Source of the DNA: Parvibaculum sp.
Lineage (GTDB): Bacteria > Pseudomonadota > Alphaproteobacteria > Parvibaculales > Parvibaculaceae
Length of the DNA stretch: 37,041 bases
Direction of reading: 5' to 3'
Assembly (NCBI RefSeq): GCF_002684405.1
Contig: NZ_NYVD01000072.1
Location: 1 to 37,041 of the forward strand
The notes under the pieces are model-generated. The model worked only from the letters and a program-made list of their open reading frames with translations, was not told the DNA's origin and made no database searches. Made by a program: the position numbers and the translations under genes. Shown in pieces: positions 23,099 through 31,114 of this stretch. Each line of letters starts with the position of its first letter. Within the stretch, counting starts at the first letter, position 1.

Positions 23099-24445
23099 AT
23101 GCTGTCTGACGTCATCATCCTTCTCGTTCTGATCCTGCTGAACGGGTTTTTCTCCATGTCGGAAATGGCGGTGGTTTCATCCAGCCGCCAGCGCCTGCTC
23201 GCGTTGAAAAGCGCCCGCAAGCGCGATGGCGGCGTGACGGGTGGCGTGGAAACGGCGCTCAAGCTGCAGCGCGAATCCGGCCGTTTCCTCTCCGTCGTCC
23301 AGATCGGCATTACGCTGGTCGGCGTCTTTACCGGCGCCTTCGGTGGCGCGACTTTGGCGACCCCTGTTGCGGAGGTGCTGAAACCGCTGCCTTATGTCGG
23401 CGCTTATGCCGGACCGGTTGCGTTCGGCCTCGTCGTCATCATCATCACCTATCTTTCGCTCATTCTGGGCGAGCTGGTTCCCAAGCGCATCGCGCTGTCG
23501 AACCCGGAAGGCATCGCCTCGGCGATCGCCCGCCCGATGAAGGGTCTGTCGAGTGCGCTGCGCCCGGCGGTGACGTTCCTTTCCTGGTCCACCGAAGCGG
23601 TGGTCCGGCTTTACGGAATCACCGGCCAGCAAGTGCCGAAGGTGACGGAAGACGAGATCAAACATCTGGTGGAAGAGGGCGCGGCGACCGGTGCCATCGA
23701 GGGGGTGGAGCGCGATATCGTGCATCGCGTCTTCCGCATGGGTGACATGCATGTCAGCGAAATCATGACGCCGCGCGTGCAGCTCGTCTGGCTCGATACG
23801 ACCGCGCCGGTGGAGAGCAATCTGGAAGCCATCAGGCGCTATCAGAGCATGCGCTACCCGGTGCGGCGCGGCGCTGGCGGCCCGCCCGTCGGCATGATCC
23901 GCGTGGAAGACCTCTTCCATGTGGAAACGCCGAAGTCGAACGACGTCCTGTTCCAGAAAATGTCGCCGCCGCTCTATATCCCGCGTACGGCGTCCGCGCT
24001 GAAGGCGCTCTCCGTGCTGCAATCGAACCAGATGTTCATGGGGTTCATCATCGACGAATATGGCGACGTGGTCGGCACGCTGACCATGAGCGAAGTATTC
24101 TTCGCGATGATCGGCGACATCTCCGAACATGCCGATGCGGCGAATGACGCGGTCGTGCAGCGCGACGACGGCTCCTACATCATCGACGGCGTGGTGTCGG
24201 TGGACGAAGTGCGCCGCCTGCTGGGCCTTACCAGGCTGCCGGGCGACGACAGCCCGGAAGTGAACACGCTGGCCGGCGTCTTTTATAACTGGTTCGGGCG
24301 GCTGCCGCGCGAGGGCGAATATTTCGGCTGGAACGGCTATCGCTTCGAAGTGGTGGATATGGACGGGCCACGCATCGACAAGGTGTTGATCGTCGCCGCG
24401 CAAAACCTGCCCATCGGCAGCGCGATGAAGCGCGGCGCGGATTAG
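23099..24445 (+). CDS. CNNM/CorC-type hemolysin-family membrane protein
   Basis: Start 23099 (MLSDVIILLVLILLNGFFSMSEMAVVSSSR) is chosen because the first membrane helix begins there; a longer reading has no support. The product is 448 residues: a DUF21/CNNM membrane domain (about 1-190, with ITYLSLILGELVPKRIAL), a CBS pair (about 205-330: ISEIMTPR-type sequence SEIMTPRVQLVWLDT and GFIIDEYGDVVGTLTMSEV), and a CorC_HlyC C-terminal domain (about 345-440: GVVSVDEVRRLLGL). Homologues transport Mg2+/Co2+ or regulate such export. A TATAAT at 23065-23070 is a candidate -10. Its stop overlaps that of the convergent flavoprotein gene by four bases. Confidence 0.9.
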   Translation: MLSDVIILLVLILLNGFFSMSEMAVVSSSRQRLLALKSARKRDGGVTGGVETALKLQRESGRFLSVVQIGITLVGVFTGAFGGATLATPVAEVLKPLPYVGAYAGPVAFGLVVIIITYLSLILGELVPKRIALSNPEGIASAIARPMKGLSSALRPAVTFLSWSTEAVVRLYGITGQQVPKVTEDEIKHLVEEGAATGAIEGVERDIVHRVFRMGDMHVSEIMTPRVQLVWLDTTAPVESNLEAIRRYQSMRYPVRRGAGGPPVGMIRVEDLFHVETPKSNDVLFQKMSPPLYIPRTASALKALSVLQSNQMFMGFIIDEYGDVVGTLTMSEVFFAMIGDISEHADAANDAVVQRDDGSYIIDGVVSVDEVRRLLGLTRLPGDDSPEVNTLAGVFYNWFGRLPREGEYFGWNGYRFEVVDMDGPRIDKVLIVAAQNLPIGSAMKRGAD

Positions 24446-25863
24446 TCAGCCGACACCACCTTGCCCGGATTGAGAATGCCCGCCGGGTCGAAGGCGCGTT
24501 TCAGCGTGCGCATCATTTCGATTTCCACGGGATCCTTGGTGGCGGCGATTTCGTCGCGCTTCATGCGGCCGACGCCATGCTCGGCGCTGATCGAGCCGCC
24601 CATCTCGCGCACGATGTCGTGGACGATACCTGCCATGCGGTCCCACTGGGCAAGATAGGCGTTCTTGTCCATGCCGTCGGGCTGGCTGAGATTGAAATGC
24701 ACATTGCCGTCGCCGATATGGCCGAAGGGAACGGGGCGGATGCCCGGCATTTCCTTTTGCACGGCCTCGCTCGCTTTTTCGATGAAGGCGGCCATGGATG
24801 AGACGGGCACGGACACGTCATGCTTTATGGAACCGCCTTCGCGTTTCTGAATTTCGGAAAGGCTTTCGCGCAAGGTCCAGAGGGCGGTGCGCTGCGTGTC
24901 GGACTGCGCAAGGGCCGCATCGGTGACGAGGCCCTTTTCCATGCCTGCCGCGAGCGTGGCCTCCATGGTTTCCGCTAGCCCCGCATCCTTGCGGCCCGCC
25001 GTCATCTCGATCAGCACATACCAGGGCGACGGCTTTTCGAGGGGGTCTTCTGCGCCATCGAGATGCTTCGTCACGAACTCGACGCCGATGCGGGGCACAA
25101 GCTCGAAGGTCGAGACCATGCCGCCGGACTCCCTTTCCGCGACACGCAGCAATGAAACGGCGGCCTCCACACTCGGCACGGCGGCAAAGGCGGTCTCCAC
25201 GGCACGGGGGCGCGGAAAAAGTTTCAGCACGGCGGCGGTGATGATCCCCAGCGTGCCTTCCGAGCCGATGAAAAGCTGTTTGAGGTCGTAGCCCGTATTG
25301 TCTTTCCGGAGGCCCTTGAGCCCGTGCCAGATGCGCCCGTCGGCGAGAACGACTTCGAGACCGAGTACGAGGTCGCGCGCATTGCCATAGCGAAGCACCG
25401 CCGTACCGCCCGCATTGGTGGAAAGATTGCCGCCGATCTGGCAGGAGCCTTCGGACGCCAGGCTCAGCGGAAAGAGCCGGTCGGCCTCCGCCGCCGCTTC
25501 CTGCGCGTCGAGAAGCGTGACGCCCGCTTCCACGGTGAGCGTGTTGTTGTCGGTGTCGATGGCGCGTACCGCCTTCATGCGCGACAGCGAGAGGATAAGT
25601 TCCTCGCCCGCCTCGAACGGCAATTGCCCGCCGACGAGCCCGGTATTGCCGCCCTGCGGCACGATGGGCGTCTTCGTTTCCTGCGCGAGCTTCATGATCG
25701 CGGCGGCTTCATCCACATTCGCCGGGCTCAGTATGGCGCTGGTCTTGCCCTTGTAGAGCCCGCGCTGTTCGACAAGATGCGGGGCAAGCGTCTCCGGATC
25801 GTCGGAGAAGCCTTTCGGGCCGACGATGTCGCGGAAGCGCTGCAATATCTCTTGGGAAGGCAT
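24442..25863 (-). CDS. FAD-linked oxidase of the GlcD / D-2-hydroxyglutarate dehydrogenase type
   Basis: The product is 473 residues. The N-terminal FAD-binding_4 domain shows PQGGNTGLVGGQ and EGSCQIGGNLSTNAGGTAVLRYGNARDLVLGLEVVLADG. The C-terminal FAD-oxidase_C domain has PFGHIGDGNVHFN and SAEHGVGRMKRDEI, with the His/Glu that hold a metal in D2HGDH-type enzymes. It oxidises a D-2-hydroxy acid (D-2-hydroxyglutarate or D-lactate), passing electrons to an acceptor such as ETF. The exact substrate is not fixed by sequence alone. It follows the serine hydrolase gene with a 5-base gap and weak own ribosome site, suggesting translational coupling. The 3' end overlaps the convergent CNNM gene. Confidence 0.88.
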   Translation of the reverse strand: MPSQEILQRFRDIVGPKGFSDDPETLAPHLVEQRGLYKGKTSAILSPANVDEAAAIMKLAQETKTPIVPQGGNTGLVGGQLPFEAGEELILSLSRMKAVRAIDTDNNTLTVEAGVTLLDAQEAAAEADRLFPLSLASEGSCQIGGNLSTNAGGTAVLRYGNARDLVLGLEVVLADGRIWHGLKGLRKDNTGYDLKQLFIGSEGTLGIITAAVLKLFPRPRAVETAFAAVPSVEAAVSLLRVAERESGGMVSTFELVPRIGVEFVTKHLDGAEDPLEKPSPWYVLIEMTAGRKDAGLAETMEATLAAGMEKGLVTDAALAQSDTQRTALWTLRESLSEIQKREGGSIKHDVSVPVSSMAAFIEKASEAVQKEMPGIRPVPFGHIGDGNVHFNLSQPDGMDKNAYLAQWDRMAGIVHDIVREMGGSISAEHGVGRMKRDEIAATKDPVEIEMMRTLKRAFDPAGILNPGKVVSAD

Positions 25864-25868
25864 GAAGT

Positions 25869-27245
25869 CTATTCGTCCAGTCTGGGATGCGCGCGGACGC
25901 CATGATGCAGATAACGCGCGCGGCCGAAACGGTCTTCTTCCAGAAAATGATAGGTCACAGGGCGCGTATAGCCAGGCGGCACGCCGACGAAAAGCCCTGG
26001 CGCGGCGGGGTGAAGCTCCACATCATAGATACCCTGAAGCGCGGCGAATTCCGCGCTGGGGGCATGATGCGCGATGAGCCTGCCGTCCTTTTGCGAAATA
26101 TCGATGGTGCCGCTCGCCTTGCCATAGCGCCCGAGAAGCGGGTCCGCCGCATAGTCGAGCGAGGGATCGGCCAGCGGCATGTGCGGCGGGGCGATATGGC
26201 CGAGCGCCGGGAAATATTCCGCCATCAGCTTGTCGGCCATGCCCTTGCCATTGCCGCCATTGGTCAGCAGCACGAAGGCTGCACCGCTTTCAGGGTGATA
26301 ACGCAACCAGGCGGCCTGCCCGATGGTGGAGCCGTCATGGCCGAAGGTCTCGTAGGTGCCGTCGCCGTCCCAGTCCCACATGAAACTCGCAAGGCCGATG
26401 GCGTCGATATTCATGCCCGCCGGGCAGGCGGCGGTGAAGCCGTGCATGGCGGCGACGCTTTCCGGCAGGAGAATTTGTGTGCCGTCCGGCGCCCGGCCCT
26501 TGTTCATCATCATGCGGGCGAAGGCGAGCACGTCCCGCGCCCGCGCCATGGGCATGGAGCCGGCAGGCGCGTTGGACTGGGCGAGATAGGCAATCGGCGT
26601 GACGATGAGCGAGCCGGGCACGCCCAGATGGCCGATGGCAGTCTGATGGCGCATGGCCTGTTCGGGCAGGGTGGAGAAGGACGGCGTGCCGAGGGGTTTT
26701 GCCAGCCGCGTGCGGATCGCCTTGTCCCAGCCCATGCCGCTTGCGGCTTCCACCATCCGGCCCGCCACGACGAAACCTGCATTGCAGTAGGAGAACATAT
26801 GGCCGAGCGGATGGACCTGACGCACGTCTTTCAGCAGGCCAACATATTTCGCGATCCGGTCTTCGCCGCGTCCCGCATCCTTGAAGAAATCGCCGTCGAG
26901 CCCGCTCGTATGGTTGAGAAGATGGCGCAGCGTGACGCGCGCCGCGGTGTCCTCGTCCCCAAGCGCGAAGTCCGGGAGCGTCTCGCGCACCGGCGCGTCG
27001 AGCTTCAGCTTGCCTTCCTCCACGAGCTGCAGGCAAAGCGCGGCGGTATAGAGCTTGGTGATGGAGCCGATCTGGAAAAGCGTGTCCGGCGTCACCGGCA
27101 CTTTCGTCTCGATATTGCAGACGCCCGCGCTCGCCTCCGCAAAGCCCGCTCCATCCCAGAGGAGCAGCGTTGCGCCGGGCACGCCGAAATCCTCGATGGC
27201 GGTGGTGAGCGTTTCCTGGAGGCGGGTCTGGTCGGGAAGGGGCAT
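25869..27245 (-). CDS. Serine hydrolase of the beta-lactamase class C family
   Basis: The product is 458 residues starting MPLPDQTRLQETLTTAIEDFGVPG, without signal peptide, so probably cytoplasmic. Catalytic motifs are S61-I-T-K64 (QIGSITKLYT), Y153-C-N155 (FSYCNAGF) and H303-D-G (FGHDGSTIG), replacing KTG. The fold occupies about 5-345; a C-terminal extension of about 110 residues is strand-rich, like the lipocalin-type domains of esterase relatives. It probably hydrolyses an ester or amide; antibiotic resistance is not implied. It is the first gene of a two-gene operon with the FAD-linked oxidase. Confidence 0.88.
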   Translation of the reverse strand: MPLPDQTRLQETLTTAIEDFGVPGATLLLWDGAGFAEASAGVCNIETKVPVTPDTLFQIGSITKLYTAALCLQLVEEGKLKLDAPVRETLPDFALGDEDTAARVTLRHLLNHTSGLDGDFFKDAGRGEDRIAKYVGLLKDVRQVHPLGHMFSYCNAGFVVAGRMVEAASGMGWDKAIRTRLAKPLGTPSFSTLPEQAMRHQTAIGHLGVPGSLIVTPIAYLAQSNAPAGSMPMARARDVLAFARMMMNKGRAPDGTQILLPESVAAMHGFTAACPAGMNIDAIGLASFMWDWDGDGTYETFGHDGSTIGQAAWLRYHPESGAAFVLLTNGGNGKGMADKLMAEYFPALGHIAPPHMPLADPSLDYAADPLLGRYGKASGTIDISQKDGRLIAHHAPSAEFAALQGIYDVELHPAAPGLFVGVPPGYTRPVTYHFLEEDRFGRARYLHHGVRAHPRLDE

Positions 27246-27386
27246 GACGGCTCTGTCGATGATGATGGGCTTAGCCTAGTCGGTATAGCTGCTGGCAAAC
27301 AACTGGTCGATTTCCCGTATATCGGATAGACCTTGAGACAAGACGCTCAAAAATCCGGGGGGGCCGTGTTCCAGTCGATAGCCAAT

Positions 27387-28241
27387 ATGTTTCCGACTCA
27401 GAAAATGGCGGAGTCGAAGATTCTCTCGGCGCTTTGGCGCATTCTTTTCTATCTATTCAAACCCTCTGCCTCCTTCGTGATGCGGTTGCCCTATTATCGG
27501 GCGCTTGTCTTTCCGAAAAAGGGCACGCTGACACGCGTTCTGATCCGTCGGGGATGCTGGGAAAAGGAATTGACGGAGCGGTTTGCCAGTTTCGTGAAGC
27601 CGGGCGGATTTGTCGTCGATGCAGGCGCGAATTTCGGAAATTACGCGCTCACCGCTTCCGGCCTGATGAAGGGCGAGGGGCTTGTCCTTGCCTTCGAGCC
27701 GCATCCGGTGACGTTTGGTCTGCTCAGGCAGAATATTGCGTTGCAAGACAAACCTGTCATTACCGCGGAGCAGGCGGCGCTCGGCGATGAACCCGGCGAG
27801 CTGGAACTGGTGACGGACGAAGACAATCCGGGTGGCCACAGTTTCAACCCGGGCCAGGTCTGGCGCGCGGGCGTCAGCGAAAAAGTGCGTGTCGTCGCGC
27901 TCGACGACTATCTGGCGGAGCATGGCATTACGCAGCGCCTCGACCTGCTCAAATCCGACACGGAGGGATTCGATTTCAAGGTGCTGAAGGGCGCCCGCAA
28001 GACGATCGAGCGCGACAGACCGACCGTCTTCTGCGAGGTATCGCCCGATGGATTGCGCGAAGCGGGAGACAATTACGAAGAGCTTCTCACCTTCTTCGAA
28101 GACCTCGGATACCGCGCGAGCATGCAGGATAAAGGGTCCCGCCGGATCGTGGACATGTCTTTCCGCGACTTGTCCGCACTGCTGGCAGATCTGAAGGACG
28201 ATTTCCGCGATGTGATTTTTGTCCATCCCGGAAACAGATAA
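27387..28241 (+). CDS. FkbM-family SAM-dependent methyltransferase
   Basis: The start is uncertain: ATG 27387 (284 aa) is used, while TTG 27333, GTG 27366 and ATG 27405 are in frame; none has a clear ribosome site. The SAM motif VVDAGANFGNYAL is at about 77-88, then LAFEPHPVTFGLL, LDDYL, and LLKSDTEGFDFKVLKGA, the full FkbM pattern. A hydrophobic N-terminal stretch (LWRILFYLFKPSASFVM) precedes it. FkbM enzymes O-methylate sugars or polyketides; in proteobacteria often surface glycans. No glycan cluster surrounds it. A run of seven G lies at 27357-27363, inside the longer reading. The VOC gene follows after 16 bases. Confidence 0.85.
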   Translation: MFPTQKMAESKILSALWRILFYLFKPSASFVMRLPYYRALVFPKKGTLTRVLIRRGCWEKELTERFASFVKPGGFVVDAGANFGNYALTASGLMKGEGLVLAFEPHPVTFGLLRQNIALQDKPVITAEQAALGDEPGELELVTDEDNPGGHSFNPGQVWRAGVSEKVRVVALDDYLAEHGITQRLDLLKSDTEGFDFKVLKGARKTIERDRPTVFCEVSPDGLREAGDNYEELLTFFEDLGYRASMQDKGSRRIVDMSFRDLSALLADLKDDFRDVIFVHPGNR

Positions 28242-28257
28242 GGACGCGAGGAAGAAG

Positions 28258-29151
28258 ATGCCCCATCCAAGCGATGCGGACCGCGAAGTCGCGGCCATCG
28301 ATCACATCATCCTCGCCGTATCCGATCTTGCCGAGGCCGAGACGGTCTATTCCGGCATTTTCGGGCGCACACCTTCATGGCGGGGCGGGCATCCGGGCGG
28401 CGGTACTTCCAACGTGCTCTACCGGCTGGAGAACACCTATGTGGAATTGCTGGCCGCGACCGGCGAGGGGCCGAATGCGACGGCGGTGAGCACCTTCATC
28501 GAGGAAAAGGGCGAGGGCGTTTTCGGTATCGCGCTTCAGGTGACAAATGCCGAGAGTGCACGTGAAGCCTTCGCCGTGCGGGGGCTGCCCGTGGGCAAGG
28601 TCGCGACCGCAGAAGGCGTCGACGAGATGACCGGCGCGAAACGGGAATGGAAGAGCTTCTTCATCGACAGGCAAGCGACGCGCGGGCTGACGGTTTTCGC
28701 CATCGAACATCTGAGCCCGGCGGATGCGCTGCCCATGGCGCCGCTCGGCGCGGGCGTCCGCGAAGACGAGGCCGTGCAGGCCGCCGACCATGTGGTGGTC
28801 ATGACACCCGATGCGGAGGCGGTGAAGACGCTCTTTGAAGAGAGAGTGAATATCCGCCTCGCGCTCGATCATTCGAAACCGGAATGGGGCGTGCGCCAGC
28901 TTTTCTTCCGCACAGGCGGCATGACGCTGGAAGTGGTGCAGCCGCTGGACGAAACGCGCGCGCCCAAGAAAGACCATTTCTGGGGCCTTGCCTGGAAGGC
29001 GCATCACATCAATGCCGTGCAGGCGAGGCTCGCCGCGCAAGGCTATGACATGTCCGATGTGAAGACGGGCCGGAAGAAGGGCAGCTTCGTCGCGACCATC
29101 CGCAAGCCGACCTGCAATGTGCCGACGATCCTGATCGGCGAGGCGGGCTGA
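28258..29151 (+). CDS. VOC-superfamily protein, two glyoxalase-like modules
   Basis: The ATG at 28258 follows GAGGAAGAAG and gives 297 residues; a TTG at 28219 would overlap the previous gene. The protein starts VAAIDHIILAVSDLAEAETVYSGIFGRTPSWRGGHPGGGTSNVLYRLENTYVELLAATGEG, a typical first VOC module with His-15 and Glu ligand candidates, and has a second module (about 170-290: AADHVVVMTPDAEAVKTLFEERVNI, MTLEVVQPLDE). It is probably a metal-dependent lyase, dioxygenase or hydrolase relative of unknown substrate. It probably shares a transcript with the FkbM gene. The stop abuts that of the convergent sua5 gene with no spacer. Confidence 0.82.
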   Translation: MPHPSDADREVAAIDHIILAVSDLAEAETVYSGIFGRTPSWRGGHPGGGTSNVLYRLENTYVELLAATGEGPNATAVSTFIEEKGEGVFGIALQVTNAESAREAFAVRGLPVGKVATAEGVDEMTGAKREWKSFFIDRQATRGLTVFAIEHLSPADALPMAPLGAGVREDEAVQAADHVVVMTPDAEAVKTLFEERVNIRLALDHSKPEWGVRQLFFRTGGMTLEVVQPLDETRAPKKDHFWGLAWKAHHINAVQARLAAQGYDMSDVKTGRKKGSFVATIRKPTCNVPTILIGEAG

Positions 29152-30129
29152 TCAGCCTCGGTCCGCCGCGGCGCGGGACAGGCGATCGTTGATCGCTTCG
29201 CCCAAACCATCGTGCGGCACGGGCATCACGGCGAGGCGGCGGCCAGTGGCCTGTTCATCCAACGCGCGGAGCATGGCGAAAAGATTGGCCGCGGCCTCGG
29301 TGAGATCGCCCTTCACGGAGAGATTGAGCGAGGCGCCGAGCGACGGCGCATCCGGGCCGAAGCCGAGCAATATCTCGTCATTCTCTTTCTCGCGCACATT
29401 GAGCCGGATCGGCGCGTTGGGCGCATAGTGGCTGGCGAGCTGGCCGGGGGAAGAACGTCCCGCCTCGTCCGATTGCGGCGCGGCCTCGGCAAGCGGTGCG
29501 CCCAGCACTTTCTCGATGTCGTCCCGCGCGATCGCGCCGGGGCGGAGCAGCGTGGGCGTGCCGCCTTCGGGGAAACCGATCACGGTGGACTCAAGCCCCA
29601 TCTCGCAAGCGCCGCCATCGAGCACCATGGCCAGCAGCGGCGAATGGCCGAGCGATTCTACGACATGCTCGGCTCGGGTGGGGCTCACCTTGCCCGATGC
29701 ATTGGCCGACGGCGCGGCGAGCGGACGGCCCGTGGCCTCAATGAGGCGTTGAGCGATCGAATGCGCGGGCACGCGGATCGCCACCGTATCGAGCCCGGCG
29801 CTGACGAGAAGCGAAAGCGGTGTGTCGGCGCGGCGCGGCAGGACGAGCGTCAGCCCGCCCGGCCAGAAGGCGGCGGCGAGCTTTTCGGCCTCGGGCGTGA
29901 AGGTCACATGCTGCCCGGCTTCCTCCTTACCCGATACATGCACGATGAGCGGGTTGAAGCGCGGGCGGCCCTTGGCCTCGAAGATGCGCGCGACCGCCTC
30001 GTCATTGGTCGCGTCCGCGCCGAGCCCGTAAACGGTCTCGGTCGGGAAGGCGACGAGCCGCCCTTCGCGCAAGGCCCGGGCGGCCTCGGCGATGGTTTCG
30101 TCGTTCGCTGTTACGCAGGGGACGGTCAT
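29152..30129 (-). CDS. sua5: Threonylcarbamoyl-AMP synthase, Sua5 type
   Basis: Start 30129 (MTVPCVTANDETIAEAARALREG) overlaps the stop of the upstream SDR as ATGA; the product is 325 residues. The YrdC-like domain (about 8-205) has VAFPTETVYGLGADA, KGRPRFNPLIVHV and APSANASGKVSPT. A linker (about 210-230) leads to the C-terminal Sua5 domain. The enzyme makes threonylcarbamoyl-AMP from threonine, bicarbonate and ATP for t6A modification of tRNAs reading ANN codons. Length separates it from the short TsaC form (about 190 residues). Other t6A genes (tsaB/D/E) are not in the window. Confidence 0.93.
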   Translation of the reverse strand: MTVPCVTANDETIAEAARALREGRLVAFPTETVYGLGADATNDEAVARIFEAKGRPRFNPLIVHVSGKEEAGQHVTFTPEAEKLAAAFWPGGLTLVLPRRADTPLSLLVSAGLDTVAIRVPAHSIAQRLIEATGRPLAAPSANASGKVSPTRAEHVVESLGHSPLLAMVLDGGACEMGLESTVIGFPEGGTPTLLRPGAIARDDIEKVLGAPLAEAAPQSDEAGRSSPGQLASHYAPNAPIRLNVREKENDEILLGFGPDAPSLGASLNLSVKGDLTEAAANLFAMLRALDEQATGRRLAVMPVPHDGLGEAINDRLSRAAADRG

Positions 30130-30941
30130 GCGGTCGGCTTCTGTCCCGATTGCCGCCCGATCAGCCAGTAGAGAAGATGGTCGGGGGTAATGTCGACGAA
30201 CCAGGTAATCAGGCGATAGACGAAACCGTTGATATAGACGGGATCGTTTTCCATCACCGCGCGAAAACCCTCCCGCGCGACGCGGTTCGTATCGAGCCAG
30301 AGGAATTTCGGCAGCCGGTTCATTTCCTCGCGATTGCCCATCACATCGTGGAATTCCGACCAGGTGAAGCCGGGGCAGAGCGCGGTCACATGGACGCCCG
30401 TCCCCAGATATTCGAAATGGAGCGCCTCGGACAGTTTGATGACGAAAGCCTTGCTGGCCGAATAGAGCGTCCCGCCCGCGGATGCCGGCAGGTGACCCGC
30501 GACCGAAGCTATATTGAGGATGCGGCCATAGCCTCGCGCCTTCATGCAGGGGCCGAAGAGATGGCAAAGCTCGGCGACGGCGGTGACCATGACCTGAATG
30601 AGGGCGGCCTGGTCCTCCCACTTGGTATCGCGGAAAAAGCCGGGAATGCCATAGCCCGCATTGTTGACCAGTGCGTCGACCCGAAGCCCGCGCGATGTCA
30701 CCTCGTCGAAGATTGCGCGCGGCGCTGCGGGGTCTCCGAGATCGGCGACGATGATGTGGCAGTCGGTCTTCATGTCGCGCGCCAGCTCTTCGGCCAGCGC
30801 CTCCAGCTTCTCGCGGCGGCGGGCGACCAGAATAAGGTCGAAGCCATGCTCGGCGAAGACCCGGGCAAGCTCCGCCCCGATACCCGCCGAGGCCCCTGTG
30901 ATGAGGGCGCGCTTTCCCTTGCCTTCATAACTGATCGACAT
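30126..30941 (-). CDS. SDR family oxidoreductase (DltE-like)
   Basis: Start 30941 follows GAGG six bases upstream and is preferred over the ATG at 30953. The product is 271 residues: TGASAGIG (15-22), LVNNAGYG (91-98), and catalytic S146, Y160 and K164 (YSASKAF). The C-terminal 45 residues (ITWFVDITPDHLLYWLIGRQ) are hydrophobic and may touch the membrane, as in related SDRs. The substrate is unknown. It is translationally coupled to sua5 by a four-base ATGA overlap, although the functions appear unrelated. It is divergent from the acyl-CoA dehydrogenase gene. Confidence 0.87.
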   Translation of the reverse strand: MSISYEGKGKRALITGASAGIGAELARVFAEHGFDLILVARRREKLEALAEELARDMKTDCHIIVADLGDPAAPRAIFDEVTSRGLRVDALVNNAGYGIPGFFRDTKWEDQAALIQVMVTAVAELCHLFGPCMKARGYGRILNIASVAGHLPASAGGTLYSASKAFVIKLSEALHFEYLGTGVHVTALCPGFTWSEFHDVMGNREEMNRLPKFLWLDTNRVAREGFRAVMENDPVYINGFVYRLITWFVDITPDHLLYWLIGRQSGQKPTA

Positions 30942-31114
30942 ATCTGACCTCATCGAAGCGCGATTTTGTCATGCTTTCGCATGCACGGCCGAAACGGGCA
31001 GGCTGCGGCATGACGAAGGGTTACAATCCGGCCCGACAATACGTAAAACTGGCGGGGATCGCTATGCGGCCTTTCCCGTTTTGTCTTTCTACCGTGATTT
31101 CAGGAGCCTCTCCC

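Noticed and set aside
25869-27245. Antibiotic-resistance beta-lactamase
   Set aside because: No signal peptide, HDG instead of KTG, and a C-terminal extension point to an esterase-like serine hydrolase.
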